From UBA6170 sp034429975 (lineage in GTDB: Bacteria > Chloroflexota > Anaerolineae > Anaerolineales > Anaerolineaceae), in the NCBI GenBank assembly GCA_034429975.1, contig DAOUFM010000082.1, forward strand, positions 1 through 6,138: a DNA stretch of 6,138 nucleotides. The letters run 5' to 3'. Under the pieces are notes generated by a model. That model was given only the letters and a program-made list of their open reading frames with translations, searched no databases and was not told where the DNA came from. Position numbers and translations under genes: made by a program. Positions 5,682 to 6,138 of this stretch are shown in pieces. How positions within the stretch are numbered: the stretch's first letter is position 1; each line of letters opens with the position of its first letter.

Positions 5682-6138
5682 TCAGGGCACGTAGCGTTCA
5701 ACGATGGATCCTACTTGCCCTCTCTCGATTTCAATATCCGCCAGGAGTATACCTTGCCGCCAACCATCACCCAGCTCAGAGATCCAGTCTTCCAAAGACA
5801 TAGGTATCAGTTGCATACCAACGTCCGGAATATAATGCCATAAGGCATATTCTGTGTCAGAAGTTACCAGGTATGAAACCCACTCCTCAACATTGTTATC
5901 AATACGATATCCGTTTGGCTGCATATAATCATCCACCCATTCAACGTTATCAATTTCAATCCAAACAGTTCCATCGGCAAGGATACGCTCTAATCGCACC
6001 AATGCCAGCTTCGTTCGCATTCTTTTTTCTCGCAAGGCTTTGAATAATTCTTTTCCGCTAGAATTCGGGATCGCTGAGATCGGCGTAACCTGAGCATCTT
6101 TGCAACAGGCCGCTAACGATAGCAACATTACCAGGGCA
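5682..6138 (-). CDS. Uncharacterised secreted lipoprotein, 5'-truncated by the window edge
   Basis: The minus-strand frame is open to the right edge and ends with TGA at 5682-5684. From the first ATG inside the window (6128) it has 148 residues: MLLSLAACCKDAQVTP. LAAC at 5-8 is a lipobox, so Cys8 is the likely lipidated residue. Upstream in-frame codons read ALV, so the signal peptide and true start lie beyond the window. The mature part has a basic stretch (LREKRMRTK, 32-40), then VWIEIDNVEWVDDY (55-68), PNGYRIDNN (71-79), SDTEYALWHYI (90-100) and the ending IVERYVP. The order 'V-E-W ... GYxIxN ... VxSD ... W ... SLEDW ... I-x-E-x-Y-x-P' resembles a family of short exported proteins I know from several Gram-positive and related bacteria, none with a known function. 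There are six Trp residues. It is convergent with the hydrolase, and nothing links the two. Base composition is lower in GC than the hyu genes. Confidence 0.8.
   Translation of the reverse strand, partial: ALVMLLSLAACCKDAQVTPISAIPNSSGKELFKALREKRMRTKLALVRLERILADGTVWIEIDNVEWVDDYMQPNGYRIDNNVEEWVSYLVTSDTEYALWHYIPDVGMQLIPMSLEDWISELGDGWRQGILLADIEIERGQVGSIVERYVP

Overview
The window looks like a bacterial chromosome fragment of fairly high GC, with lower GC in the non-coding middle (about 3440-3960) and in the last gene. Two things loosely suggest a Chloroflexota (Anaerolineae-like) or similar environmental genome. One is an alpha/beta hydrolase joined to a multi-pass membrane domain. The other is a short intergenic repeat built on 'CAGTTTACAGT / AAAAGTTGACAG' words. 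This assignment is inference; there is no rRNA or marker gene to settle it.

Layout. (1) 1-3283, minus strand: a two-gene hyuA-hyuB operon encoding the two subunits of an ATP-dependent hydantoinase / 5-oxoprolinase-type enzyme. hyuA starts at 3283. hyuB overlaps its end by four bases (ATGA) and runs off the left edge before its C-terminus. (2) 3284-3972: a divergent intergenic region. It holds a very clear TATAAT box six bases from the hyuA ATG (a leaderless-mRNA arrangement), a GC-rich hairpin, a 60-bp-spaced direct repeat, an 8-bp-stem hairpin, and what may be the decayed or frameshifted 5' end of the next gene. (3) 3973-5625, plus strand: an alpha/beta hydrolase with a GHSMGG nucleophile elbow fused to about eight to nine transmembrane helices. 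Its reading frame continues upstream of the only available start with family-like residues, so the annotated start is probably not the ancestral one. (4) 5626-5681: a short convergent gap with a weak hairpin. (5) 5682-6138, minus strand: a lipoprotein of an uncharacterised secreted family, with its start beyond the right edge.

How the parts work together. HyuA and HyuB are expected to act as one cytoplasmic enzyme complex that opens cyclic amides such as hydantoins or 5-oxoproline using ATP; the substrate cannot be read from this sequence. The hydrolase and the lipoprotein are envelope proteins on opposite strands with no visible link to the operon or to each other. I see no defence system, CRISPR array, intact mobile element or RNA gene. 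The points most worth a second look are the broken or mis-started hydrolase N-terminus, its membrane fusion architecture, and the leaderless hyuA promoter. I do not see a convincing undescribed system.
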